DNA of 26,686 nt from Wolbachia endosymbiont of Mansonella ozzardi (GCF_020278625.1 NZ_JADAKK010000003.1:1-26686), one strand, 5' to 3'. Shown: positions 16,796 through 25,363, counted from the stretch's first letter. Notes: a model not told the origin generated them from the letters alone. Program-made: numbers and translations.

Positions 16796-17023
16796 CACAG
16801 CTGTACGAACATTGTGCTATTAGGAGGATGTCATACCAGTGCTTGATACTGGCATCCAGGAATTTTATTAAGTTGGTGAGTATAAAAGCAGCTGTTTTAT
16901 TTTTATGTTAAAATATGACGTTTCTGATGATTATAGAAAGGCTGGATCCCAGTGTCGGAACACTTAAGATTACATCGTCTGTTACGCAAATTATCTGCTA
17001 ATTGCAATGTTCGTACAGCTGTG
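16796..17023. mobile_element. 228-bp MITE-like element with perfect 19-bp inverted repeats
   Basis: CACAGCTGTACGAACATTG at 16796-16814 is perfectly complementary to 17005-17023. Inside are a hairpin-forming ATACCAGTGCTTGATACTGG-type palindrome (about 16836-16856) and its relative around 16948-16963 (CCCAGTGTCGG). No open frame of note. I see no clear target-site duplication. The length and ends fit a non-autonomous transposable element or an intergenic palindromic repeat family. Confidence 0.65.
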
Positions 17024-17078
17024 CATCACGCACTAGAATGACACCATCTATTATAAAACAAATGTTTGTTCATAAATT

Positions 17079-17285
17079 GCAACTAGCTATAAATGTTTAA
17101 GAAATCTATTAAATAAAAAAGGTAAAAGAAACCCTGGTGAGTATTTATTTTTGGTGTTGGCATTTTTATGTCTTAAACGCTGCAATTTAGCTGCTTTTAA
17201 ACGCAACTAGTCTAAGCTATAATATTTAAGAAATTTGCCAAGCAGAAAAAAAAGACAATAAAACCCCAAGTTAGCTAGTTATTCC
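17079..17285 (+). repeat. Two degenerate direct repeats in the gene-free stretch before tRNA-Pro
   Basis: GCAACTAGCTATAAATGTTTAAGAAAT (here GCAACTAGCTAT, 17079 on) and GCAACTAGTCTAAGCTATAA (17203 on) start two related units that both continue TTTAAGAAAT, an A-rich run, then CCC and TAG/GAG-TATT-like ends. The remaining 17286-17662 has no gene I can support; it contains short inverted motifs such as GACAAGGGTGACGACGAAGGTTGTC (about 17493-17517). Confidence 0.35.
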
Positions 17286-17662
17286 ACTCTCTATTTTAAA
17301 ATCCGGCGTTGGGTGATGTTCTAAACTACTTATAAGCGCGTTTCAGCTTGTATGGATAAAAACCCGAAATTTTAAAAAGACATGCAGTGCACATAGTGTG
17401 AAAAATTAAACAATAATACGCCGAATATAAGTTTTCTTGTCATTTTAAATCTGCACAGATTGGGAAGTCAAATAAATAGCTCCATTACTATGACAAGGGT
17501 GACGACGAAGGTTGTCAGGTAGTTTTTCAGTTTCTATGGCTAAAAAATCTAAATGTCATCCAGCTACCGCAAAGGTATTATGATGGACAAAAACAAATGC
17601 TTTTTGATAAATAAATGAACCTTGCATTTTACCTTAGTTATTGCTATTTTAAATAAAGAAAT

Positions 17663-17736
17663 CGGGGCGTGGCGCAGTCTGGTAGCGCATTTGGTTTGGG
17701 ACCAAAGGGCCGGGAGTTCAAATCTCTCCGCCCCGA
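17663..17736 (+). tRNA. tRNA-Pro (anticodon TGG)
   Basis: Acceptor stem CGGGGCG pairs with CGCCCCG; the D arm is GCGC-AGTCTGGTA-GCGC; the anticodon stem TTTGG/CCAAA encloses loop TTTGGGA with anticodon TGG; T loop TTCAAAT. Discriminator A, no encoded CCA. It stands alone between repeats and the oxidoreductase gene. Confidence 0.96.
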
Positions 17737-17820
17737 CTCTTTTATCAACACATGTCTTACAGATTTCTAAATAATTTTACAAGATACTGATTATCAGGTA
17801 ATATAGGCGCAGTTTTTACT

Positions 17821-18807
17821 ATGTCCATCATGGTTAAAGCCGTACAAATAAAAAGAACTGGAGAACCGGAAGTATTGGAATTTGTAGATAAAAGTACAAA
17901 TGAGCCAAGAAGCGGGGAAGTTTTGGTAAGTCACACAGCTATCGGTTTAAATCGTTATGACTTAGAGCATAGAAAAGGCATCCGCAAAATTAAAAACCTG
18001 CCATCAGTGATTGGAGTAGAAGCAGTTGGAATTATTGAAAAGCTTGGCAAAAAAGTAAGCGGTGGCTTAGAAATTGGAGATAGAGTTGGATATTGTACAG
18101 CACCACCCGGAGCATATTGCGAAAAACGTACCATACACCAAAAATATCTGATAAAAATTCCAGACGAAATACCGGATGAAATTGTAGCAGCAGTGCTATT
18201 TAAAGGCATGGCAGCTCACTATCTGGTTAACCAGTCTTACAAAATAAAACCTGGCGCTGTTGTGCTCGTGCATGGAGCCAGTGGTGGTTTAGGACAGATA
18301 ATATGCCAATGGGTAAAGGATAAAAAGGGGATGGTTATAGGTTCTGTAAGTTCTGATGAAAAAATGAAGATAGCTTTACAGAATGGCTGCATATACGCAG
18401 TAAATTACAATGATAAAGATTTTGTTTCTAAAATTATGGAGATTACACAAAATAAAGGAGTAGATGCAGTATATGACCCGATAGGCTATGCTACAAGCAA
18501 GCTTTCTTTTGAATCTTTAGGCAAGTTCGGCATGTATGTTTCCTATGGTCAGATATCAGGCAGCGCTCCGGTTAGCTTTTCTTTACTTAGCTCACGTTCG
18601 CTATTTGCCACAGGAACCTCGATATATCATTATAAGTATGACAGATTCACATTAGTGCTTACTGCAATGGAAATCTTTGAGATGATAAGGAAAAAACTTT
18701 TAACTGTGAGGATTAACAAAAAATATAAATTCAATGAAATAATAGAGGCTCATCGCGATATGGAAGATAGAAAAGTAAGTGGACTGAATATCATTAAAGT
18801 CTCTTGA
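17821..18807 (+). CDS. qor: NADPH:quinone oxidoreductase, zinc-independent MDR family
   Basis: Medium-chain dehydrogenase/reductase that reduces quinones with NADPH. 328 residues from ATG at 17821 (an alternative ATG three codons later fits the family start MVKAVQIKRTGEPEVLEF better). The GroES-like domain includes HTAIGLNRYDLEHRKG and GVEAVGIIEKLG; the nucleotide-binding fold has VHGASGGLGQIICQW, the AxxGxxG-type loop. Catalytic zinc ligands are absent, as expected for quinone oxidoreductases. No close operon partner; a mobile element copy follows 83 bp downstream. Confidence 0.92.
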   Translation: MSIMVKAVQIKRTGEPEVLEFVDKSTNEPRSGEVLVSHTAIGLNRYDLEHRKGIRKIKNLPSVIGVEAVGIIEKLGKKVSGGLEIGDRVGYCTAPPGAYCEKRTIHQKYLIKIPDEIPDEIVAAVLFKGMAAHYLVNQSYKIKPGAVVLVHGASGGLGQIICQWVKDKKGMVIGSVSSDEKMKIALQNGCIYAVNYNDKDFVSKIMEITQNKGVDAVYDPIGYATSKLSFESLGKFGMYVSYGQISGSAPVSFSLLSSRSLFATGTSIYHYKYDRFTLVLTAMEIFEMIRKKLLTVRINKKYKFNEIIEAHRDMEDRKVSGLNIIKVS

Positions 18808-18890
18808 ATAAATCAGCAATTTCAATCAACTGCTCACTAGATTATGTTAAAGTCCATGCATGCGCAAAGTACCCGCAATCGCGCTGTAAT

Positions 18891-19028
18891 GAATCCCTTA
18901 CACAACCAATTTATGGTAAGGAATTTTTAGGAGAAGCACAGATGAGCACTGCAGAGTACTTGGAACATTTTAGAAGTGTAAGCAAATTTTGGCGCAAAAT
19001 CAGAGAAAGCAGGTTATGTAAGAGATTT
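18891..19028. mobile_element. 138-bp non-autonomous element with terminal inverted repeats, copy 2
   Basis: Left end GAATCCCTTACACAACC (18891-18907); right end is the complement of AAATCTCTTACATAACC (19012-19028). The interior aligns with 12109-12250 at about 75% identity, including AATTTATGGTAAGG, TTTTTAGGAG and the ATG-AGCACTGCAGAGTAC segment. Here the internal frame (MSTAEYLEHFRSVSKFW) runs through the right end without a stop, so a peptide of about 45 residues is possible but unlikely to be a gene. Confidence 0.65.
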
Positions 19029-19156
19029 AGCTCCTCCTTCAATGATAATCCCTCTATGTTGCGTTATTGCACTCTGGAACTATACATCTAGGGCTTAGTG
19101 CTTATCGCATATTTAACTAATCTTTATTATAATTGCGAAAAACAACTTTAGCTTTT

Positions 19157-20505
19157 ATGAAAACTGTATATGTATGTCAATCCTGCGGTCACAACACTGG
19201 TAGGTGGGTAGGAAGGTGCATTGCGTGTGATAATTGGGACACAGTTGTTGAAGAAATAGTCGTAAGAACAGAAGCGAAAAGTACATCTGTACCAATTTTA
19301 ATAAAGGCATTATCGGATGATAAGTTTGCTACCCCGGATCGTCTTTTGACGTGAATAGAAGAGTTGGATAGAGTTTTTGATGGTGGTATTGTTAAAGGTC
19401 CAAGCATTTTAATTGGTGGCAAACCTGGAATTAGGGAATCTACCCTTTTACTCAGAATTGCAGCTAGCGTTGCACAACTTTCCTCCCTCGAGTGTTTTTA
19501 ATGTATCCGGGGAGGAATCTTTGGAACAAGTGAGCCTCAGAGCAAAACGCCTTAAGATAAATAAGTCTAAAATTAAGCTTTTATCTACAGTGTCTTTAGC
19601 TGGTGTAGTTACAACGATAAGAGAAAATAGAAATATAAAATTCTTAATTATTAACTCCATACAAACGATGTATGATAGCGAAATTACATCAGCACCAGGG
19701 ACTGTGAATCAGGTTCGCACTTGTGCCTATGAATTAACCATTCTTGCAAAACAACATGGTGCTTCCCTCTTAGTAGTTGATCATATAACTAAGGATGGAC
19801 AAATAGCTGGACCTAAAACTTTGGAACATATGGTGGACACAGTGCTATATTTCGAAGGTGAAAATAGTAATCAATACCGCATTTTGCGTGCTATTAAAAA
19901 CAGATTCGGCCCTGCAAATGAAATTGGTGCTTTCAAAATGTCTGAAGCAGGACTCGTGCCTATCGATAATCCATCATCATTATTTCTAGCAGGAAATATT
20001 GATGATAGAAGAGTTATCGGCAGTGCTGTATTCGCAGGAATTGAAGGTTCAAAACCAATTTTGATGGGAGTTCAAGCATTGATGGCGGGAACGAGCATGG
20101 AAAATCCAAAGAAGAGCAGTGGTTGGATGGGATATCAATCGATTAGCCATGATCATTGCAGTATTAAATGCTCGTTGTAAGATGTCTTTACACAAAAAAG
20201 AAGTGTATCTGAACATCGCGGGAGGACTGAAAATACGAGAGCCATCGGCTGATCTTGCTGTTGCTGCTTACCTTTTTCAAGCATAGTAAATTTACCACTG
20301 CCAACTTCTTTAATAATTTGTGGCGAAGTTGCACTTTTATGAGAGATTAGAAACATCTCACATGTTGACCTAAGGCTCAAAGAAGCACAAAAACTGGGGT
20401 TTAAAAAAGCAATTACGCCTAAAATGGAAACTATTCTTCCATGATATTGAGATAATTAAGCTTGGTCACATAAAGGAGTTAAGAGATATCTTCAATCACA
20501 GTTAA
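19157..20505 (+). pseudogene. radA: Broken radA (sms) DNA repair gene
   Basis: RadA is a RecA-like branch-migration factor. ATG at 19157 opens the zinc finger CQSCGHNTGRWVGRCIACDNW. At 19352-19354 a TGA replaces the usual Gly codon ([16 protein letters not shown]). The Walker A motif reads GKPGIREST where the family has GEPGIGKST, so the essential lysine is lost. A shift near 19490 leads to the frame with VSGEESLEQVSLRAKRL, VVDHITKDG and the KNRFG motif. Another near 20125 (GWDINRLAMIIAVLN), then GGLKIREPSADLAVAAYL, a stop, a shift and a TGA near 20329, and finally VDLRLKEAQKLGFKKAI and LGHIKELRDIFNHS end at 20505. The whole gene can still be traced. It overlaps ftsY tail to tail by 14 bp. 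Confidence 0.9.
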
Positions 20506-21403
20506 ACAGCGCTTCAGCAAATTCTTTACTAGTAAACTCCCTAAGATCCTCTATACCCTCGCCAATTCCTATAGCATGCAGCTTTACCTTATAAGCTTCC
20601 GCAAGCCCAATCACTACTCCGCCCTTAGCAGTGCCATCTAGCTTAGTTACGATTAGCCCAGTAACATTCACCATTTTGCTAAATGCCTCTAGTTGGCTAT
20701 AAGCGTTTTGGCCGGTGGTTGCATCGAGAACTAAAATAACATCATGAGGAGCAGCATCATCCAATTTCTTTATTGTTCTATATATTTTTGATAACTCCTC
20801 CATAAGGTTTACATTATTTTGAAGTCTGCCTGCTGTATCAATCAGAACAACATCAATGTTATCTTTTATAGCTTGACTTACAGCTCTATATGCTACACTT
20901 GCAGAGTCGCTACCATACTCTCCAGTGACAATGGAGCAACCAGAACGTCCTGCCCAGATATTTAACTGTTCACTAGCAGCAGCTCTGAATGTGTCACATG
21001 CAACAAGCATAATGGACTTTCCTATTTCCTTATATTTATACGCAAGCTTACCTATAGTTGTGGTTTTACCATTACCATTCACTCCGCATACCATTATTAT
21101 ATGTGGTTTTTTGTTTAAAATTAGCGCTTGCACAGCAGGGTCCAATATCGATTCTATTTCGCTTATTAGCTGCTGCATGATAATGTTATGCTCAACTTCC
21201 TTATCAAACTTGATGCTTGTGAGCCTGTCAATAATCAACTTAGAAGTTTTATGACCGATATCCATACTAATTAGCAACTCTTCTAGCTCATCCAAAAGCG
21301 ACTGATCTAATTTTTTTTTGCCAGAAAAAATACTCTTTACCCCATCGCTAAAGTGTGAAGAAGTTTTTAACAGTCCTTTATAAAGGTTACTAAACAAACT
21401 CAA
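20492..21403 (-). CDS. ftsY: Signal recognition particle receptor FtsY
   Basis: Membrane-associated GTPase that docks SRP-ribosome complexes at the translocon. I choose TTG at 21403 as start (MSLFSNLYKGLLKTSSHFSD) because AGGAG lies at 21415-21411, 7 bp upstream; the longer frame to 21478 has no such site and gives a cysteine-rich, atypical N terminus. 303 residues. The N domain is followed by the G domain: GVNGNGKTTTIGKLA, DTFRAAASEQL, DTAGRLQNN, TKLDGTAKGG and the C-terminal GIGEGIEDLREF. There is little acidic A domain, common in this group. Confidence 0.96.
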   Translation of the reverse strand: MSLFSNLYKGLLKTSSHFSDGVKSIFSGKKKLDQSLLDELEELLISMDIGHKTSKLIIDRLTSIKFDKEVEHNIIMQQLISEIESILDPAVQALILNKKPHIIMVCGVNGNGKTTTIGKLAYKYKEIGKSIMLVACDTFRAAASEQLNIWAGRSGCSIVTGEYGSDSASVAYRAVSQAIKDNIDVVLIDTAGRLQNNVNLMEELSKIYRTIKKLDDAAPHDVILVLDATTGQNAYSQLEAFSKMVNVTGLIVTKLDGTAKGGVVIGLAEAYKVKLHAIGIGEGIEDLREFTSKEFAEALFNCD

Positions 21404-21459
21404 GCAAATACTCCTTTTAAAGTTGCAATGTAAAGAATGACATGTACTACATGAATTTG

Positions 21460-21531
21460 TAAAGTAAAATGCACTCAAAAACGGTATATTTTACTCATAA
21501 AATGCACGGTTTGCTAGTACATTTTACTTTA
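21460..21531 (+). promoter_or_regulatory. 12-bp inverted repeat in the isc operon promoter region
   Basis: TAAAGTAAAATG (21460-21471) is perfectly complementary to CATTTTACTTTA (21520-21531). Between them the AAAATGCAC motif occurs twice (21467-21475 and 21500-21508) and TTTTA-CTCA-TAAAA forms a small hairpin. It lies between the divergent ftsY and iscU starts and could be an operator or a repeat insertion. Confidence 0.4.
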
Positions 21532-21550
21532 GTTTTAACCTAAATATGTT

Positions 21551-21556
21551 TATAAT
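21551..21556 (+). promoter_or_regulatory. Candidate -10 box of the isc operon
   Basis: TATAAT lies 26 bp before the iscU start codon. No good -35 hexamer is found at 16-18 bp; the inverted repeat upstream occupies that zone, which would suit an activator-dependent or repressible promoter. Confidence 0.4.
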
Positions 21557-21582
21557 GTAAGTAGTGGTTTACGGGTAATTCT

Positions 21583-21969
21583 ATGAGTTATAATGAGAAA
21601 ATTTTAGATCATTATGAAAATCCAAGGAATTCTGGTTCTCTGGATAAAAATGATCCAAATGTTGGCACTGGCCTGGTGGGTGCACCATCATGTGGTGACG
21701 TTATGAAATTGCAAATAAAGGTCAATGACAAAGGTGTTATCGAGGATGCAAAATTTAAAACATTTGGTTGTGGTTCTGCTATCGCTTCGAGCTCCTTGCT
21801 TACAGAGATGATCAAAGGAAAAACTATTGAAGATGTAACAAAGATAAAAAATACTCAAATAGTGGAAGAGTTGTCTTTGCCTCCAGTGAAGATACACTGC
21901 TCGGTGCTTGCCGAAGACGCTATAAAAGCTGCTATTCATGATTACCAAAACAAACAAAAACAGCTATGA
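21583..21969 (+). CDS. iscU: Fe-S cluster assembly scaffold IscU
   Basis: IscU holds nascent [2Fe-2S] clusters supplied with sulfur by IscS. 128 residues. The three ligand cysteines are Cys37 (GAPSCGD), Cys63 (FGCGSA) and Cys106 (KIHCSVLAE), with the conserved Asp39 and His105. The LPPVK sequence at 99-103, which HscA recognises, is present. ATG at 21583. First gene of iscU-iscA-hscB-hscA; its end overlaps iscA by 4 bp (ATGA). iscS, iscR and the ferredoxin gene are not adjacent here. Confidence 0.97.
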   Translation: MSYNEKILDHYENPRNSGSLDKNDPNVGTGLVGAPSCGDVMKLQIKVNDKGVIEDAKFKTFGCGSAIASSSLLTEMIKGKTIEDVTKIKNTQIVEELSLPPVKIHCSVLAEDAIKAAIHDYQNKQKQL

Positions 21970-22370
21970 GTAAATACCAAGGAGTAAATGCTGCAAAGAA
22001 AGATAAAAAACTTATCACCATAACTGCAAATGCAGTGGAAAGGATAAGGTATTTATTGGATAAAAAACAGCATAATAACCTTGAGAAATCAGAAGAAGCA
22101 ATAGGAATAAGAGTTCTAATTAAACAAAAGGGATGCTCTGGTTTAAAATATGATATTGAATACGCATATGATATCCGTCCTTTAGAGTCGGTAATTGAAG
22201 AAAGCTGCAGTGATGGCAAAAAAGTCAAGGTATTAATCGATCCAAAATCTGTCATGTTCATCCTTGGCTCTGAAATGGATTATGTAGAGGAAAAACTCTC
22301 ATCGGGCTTTGTTTTTAAAAACCCTAATGAGAAAGGAAAATGTGGCTGTGGAGAGAGTTTTCATGTCTAG
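21966..22370 (+). CDS. iscA: Fe-S cluster carrier IscA
   Basis: A-type carrier that delivers iron-sulfur clusters to target proteins. 134 residues with the three family cysteines: Cys57 in KQKGCSGLKY, and Cys126 and Cys128 in GKCGCGESF. The N-terminal extension (about 15 residues rich in lysine) and the insertion HNNLEKSEEA make it longer than E. coli IscA. It overlaps iscU by 4 bp and hscB by 8 bp. Confidence 0.95.
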   Translation: MSKYQGVNAAKKDKKLITITANAVERIRYLLDKKQHNNLEKSEEAIGIRVLIKQKGCSGLKYDIEYAYDIRPLESVIEESCSDGKKVKVLIDPKSVMFILGSEMDYVEEKLSSGFVFKNPNEKGKCGCGESFHV

Positions 22371-22821
22371 CAACTATTTTACATTGTTTGGAATCGAACT
22401 AGCTTTCAACATCAGCTTTGATGAGCTAGAGAAAAAATATATTGAGCTGAGTAGAACTGACATAAATGAAGGGCAGTCCAAAAATATGGAAAATATCAAC
22501 AAAGCTTATCAAGTGCTCAAGTCCCCACTAAAACGTGCCGAGCATTTGCTGGATCTTTTTGGTGTGAAAAGCCAAAAGGGCTATCTAAATTCCGAGATAT
22601 TAAATGAATCAATGAAAATAAGAGAGTATTTGCTAGACTGTGATAATCTACAATTTGCAAGTAGAATGATTGATGAAAAGGTAAAAGATTGCACTAAAAG
22701 CCTAATTAAAGCTTTCGCTGTAAGGAATTTTGATGAAGCCACTACGCAAGTTTTGAGATTGAAATATTTATATAAGTCATTTGAGGAGATGAAGAAAAAT
22801 GCAGCCAATTCAAATTTCTGA
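22363..22821 (+). CDS. hscB: Co-chaperone HscB with degenerate J domain
   Basis: HscB brings IscU to HscA and stimulates its ATPase through a J domain. I place the start at ATG 22363 (MSSNYFTLFGIELAF), with GGAGAGAG upstream, giving 152 residues; the longer frame from 22309 lies inside iscA. The J domain helices are recognisable (FDELEKKYIELS and NINKAYQVLKSPLKRAEHLL), but the HPD tripeptide between them is replaced: the sequence there is SRTDINEGQ. The C-terminal IscU-binding three-helix part is present. It overlaps hscA by 23 bp. Confidence 0.88.
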   Translation: MSSNYFTLFGIELAFNISFDELEKKYIELSRTDINEGQSKNMENINKAYQVLKSPLKRAEHLLDLFGVKSQKGYLNSEILNESMKIREYLLDCDNLQFASRMIDEKVKDCTKSLIKAFAVRNFDEATTQVLRLKYLYKSFEEMKKNAANSNF

Positions 22822-24565
22822 ACCAAATTCAAATGAAGCAGTGTTTGGTATAGACCTCGGTACTACCAATTCTTTAATTGCTATAGTGAATAAAGCTGGT
22901 GACGTGGAAATATTTAAAGATGAACAAGGGCGTGAGCTGCTGCCTTCTGCTCTTTCATATGAAAATAACATATTGAAAACCGGCTATGATGTTGACCAAA
23001 ACGCCGTCTGCTCTATAAAACGCATAATGGGTAAAAGTGTCAAAGACTTGCACAAAGAAGGCGTTAATTTTGAAATAGACAACGAAAGTGAAAAAGTTAT
23101 TAGGGTAAAATGCGCAGAGGATAAATATCTTACTCCTGTTGAAATATCTGCTGAGATATTGAAAGCTCTATGTGAGAGGGTAAAAAAGTCTATTGGAATA
23201 GAAGTAAAAAAAGCAGTGATTACTGTACCAGCTTACTTTGACGACTCAGCACGTAATGCAACCAAATATGCAGCGAAATTAGCTGGTATAGAAGTTCTTC
23301 GCCTCATTAATGAGCCAACTGCTGCAGCGCTTTCTTATTCGATTGAAAAAAACAACAGTAGTGGAATATACGCAGTTTATGATCTTGGCGGCGGGACATT
23401 TGATATTTCGATATCGAAATTACACCAAGGAGTGTTTCAAGTCCTTGCAGTTGGTGGTGATACCAAACTTGGCGGTGATGATTTTGATTACCTACTAAGT
23501 TCAATTGTACTTGATAAGTATAGAGAAAAGGCAGGTTTAAGCGAAGAGCACTCTGCTGTCATTTCAACACATAACGCTGATATACGTACTGTGAAAGAAT
23601 ACCTTAGCAGCAATGCTTTTGGCACTTTTGAATTCAACGTCGATGGCGAGTTGTTTAAGTGCAAAATTACCAAAGAAGAATTCGAGCAAGCAATCAGTCC
23701 CTTGGTTAACAAGACTATCAACATAGTCACTCGTACTATAGACGATATAGATCTTAAAATTGATGACATAAAAGGAGTAATTTTAGTTGGTGGTGCAACT
23801 AGAGTGCCATTAGTTCAAGACTCACTAGCCAAGCTCTTTGGAAATAAGGTACTGAATGATATAGATCCGGATAAGGCGATTGTTATTGGAGCAGCTTTGC
23901 AGGCTCATTATTTAACTTCAAACTCAAAAGATAGGAACATTCTTTTGGACGTTTTGCCTTTATCACTTGGCATAGAAACTATGGGAGGAATAGTTGAAAA
24001 AATCATACCAAGAAATACGCCATTGCCAGTTTCAGAAACAAAAGAGTTTACAACTTACTTCGATGGGCAAACGGCAATGAAAATTCACGTTTATCAGGGG
24101 GAACGTGAAATGATAGAAGATAACAAATCTCTAGCACAATTTGAGCTTGAGGGTATACCACCATTGTCTTCAGGTTCTGCAAGAGTTGAGATAGAGTTCA
24201 CAGTTAATGTTGACGGGATATTGACTGTTACTGCACGAGAAAAAAACACTGGAATTGAGAAGATAGTTGAAGTAAATTCAAGTTCTGGTTTAAGTGAAGC
24301 CGATGTTCAAGATATAGTTAACCAGTCAATAGACAACTTTGATGAAGATATGAAGGCTCGTTCCCTTGCAGAAGCTAAAATTGATGGCAACAAACTCATA
24401 CGTCTGATTGAAGGTAATAATAGTCTTTCCTCTGATCAAAGGTTAAAAAATCTACTGCAAAACGCAAAAAAAGCTTTACAAGGAAATGATTTGAGTGAAA
24501 TCAATAATGCTATCGCTAAATTGGAAAACTCTTCCTTAGAGTTGTGTGAATTGACAAATAGGTAG
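22799..24565 (+). CDS. hscA: Fe-S assembly chaperone HscA (Hsp70 family)
   Basis: Specialised Hsp70 that drives cluster transfer from IscU. 588 residues, slightly shorter than the usual 610-620, mainly in the C-terminal lid. The ATPase domain has VFGIDLGTTNSLIAI, AVITVPAYFDDSARNATK, AVYDLGGGTFDISI and LVGGATRVPLVQ; the substrate domain has VLPLSLGIETMGGIVEKII. Start ATG at 22799 inside hscB, so coupled. It ends 3 bp from the convergent lepB stop codon. Confidence 0.96.
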   Translation: MQPIQISEPNSNEAVFGIDLGTTNSLIAIVNKAGDVEIFKDEQGRELLPSALSYENNILKTGYDVDQNAVCSIKRIMGKSVKDLHKEGVNFEIDNESEKVIRVKCAEDKYLTPVEISAEILKALCERVKKSIGIEVKKAVITVPAYFDDSARNATKYAAKLAGIEVLRLINEPTAAALSYSIEKNNSSGIYAVYDLGGGTFDISISKLHQGVFQVLAVGGDTKLGGDDFDYLLSSIVLDKYREKAGLSEEHSAVISTHNADIRTVKEYLSSNAFGTFEFNVDGELFKCKITKEEFEQAISPLVNKTINIVTRTIDDIDLKIDDIKGVILVGGATRVPLVQDSLAKLFGNKVLNDIDPDKAIVIGAALQAHYLTSNSKDRNILLDVLPLSLGIETMGGIVEKIIPRNTPLPVSETKEFTTYFDGQTAMKIHVYQGEREMIEDNKSLAQFELEGIPPLSSGSARVEIEFTVNVDGILTVTAREKNTGIEKIVEVNSSSGLSEADVQDIVNQSIDNFDEDMKARSLAEAKIDGNKLIRLIEGNNSLSSDQRLKNLLQNAKKALQGNDLSEINNAIAKLENSSLELCELTNR

Positions 24566-24568
24566 AGT

Positions 24569-25363
24569 TTACACAGCCTTGTGCAATATCCTGTCAAATC
24601 TCAGTGCAACAGGTACTCTGAAATTAAATGGTAACCAATCAATCTTCCCCAATTTAAACGATAAACCAACTATGCTCACACGCCCAATTATGTTTTCCAT
24701 TGGTACAAAACCAATTTCAGGAAATCTACTGTCAAAAGAATTATTTCTATTGTCTCCCATAACAAAAAATTGATCGTTAGGTACATAGTAAACTGGAGTA
24801 TTATACGATAGTTTATTGGAAACATTATCTATCAAAATCTCATATTTTCTTCCATCTGGGAGTGTTTCTATATACCTTGGTATACTGCGACTTGATTCAT
24901 AATCAAAAAAGCTTTCAATTTGCCTTCGCTTTACCTTCTGATCATTTAGGTATAATTCTCCCTCTATTATTTGCACTTTATCGCCTGGTATTCCTACTAC
25001 TCGTTTAACAAACCTGATGCTATCGTTTTTTGTAGGTTTAAAAACTATTATGTCACCACGCTCTGGAGGGATATAAAAGATCCTGCCGCTGAAAATATTA
25101 GGAGAGAATGGAAAGGAGTGCTTACCGTAACCATATGAATATTTACTGGTAAAAATATAATCTCCTTCAAGCAGAGTGCTTTTCATCGAACCAGAAGGGA
25201 TATGAAATGGCTCGAATAAAAAACTACGTATTGATAGCGCAATCAGCAGCAAAAAAAACAGTGAAGATAAAAATCTTCCTGTTCTTGTTACCCAGTTTCC
25301 TCTTAATTCTTCTAACTTTTCCAACTTTGTTTTTCTTATAAATTTAAGCTTATTATAACACAT
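24569..25363 (-). CDS. lepB: Signal peptidase I
   Basis: Cleaves signal peptides on the periplasmic side of the inner membrane. 264 residues. An N-terminal transmembrane helix (about 31-46), the catalytic Ser59 in HIPSGSMKSTLLEGD, general-base Lys120 in IRFVKRVVGIPGDK, and GDNRNNSFDSR near the C terminus are all there. ATG at 25363 is the given start, but the bases just inside it contain TATAAT, so a later start is possible; the signature region is unaffected. Confidence 0.96.
   Translation of the reverse strand: MCYNKLKFIRKTKLEKLEELRGNWVTRTGRFLSSLFFLLLIALSIRSFLFEPFHIPSGSMKSTLLEGDYIFTSKYSYGYGKHSFPFSPNIFSGRIFYIPPERGDIIVFKPTKNDSIRFVKRVVGIPGDKVQIIEGELYLNDQKVKRRQIESFFDYESSRSIPRYIETLPDGRKYEILIDNVSNKLSYNTPVYYVPNDQFFVMGDNRNNSFDSRFPEIGFVPMENIIGRVSIVGLSFKLGKIDWLPFNFRVPVALRFDRILHKAV

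Noticed and set aside
16979..16996. Right terminal repeat partner for the solo repeat in pth
   Set aside because: Only about 12 of 17 positions match and it lies inside the other element; not enough to claim a complete element.
18804..19091. 95-codon frame after qor
   Set aside because: It is the interior of the 138-bp inverted-repeat element plus flanks; the corresponding frame in the other copy is stopped.
20925..21254. 109-codon plus-strand frame
   Set aside because: Antisense shadow of the FtsY GTPase domain.
21404..21478. N-terminal extension of FtsY
   Set aside because: No ribosome binding site and atypical composition; TTG at 21403 has AGGAG at 7 bp.
22309..22362. N-terminal extension of HscB
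   Set aside because: Lies within iscA coding sequence; ATG at 22363 begins the conserved J-domain sequence and has a ribosome binding site.
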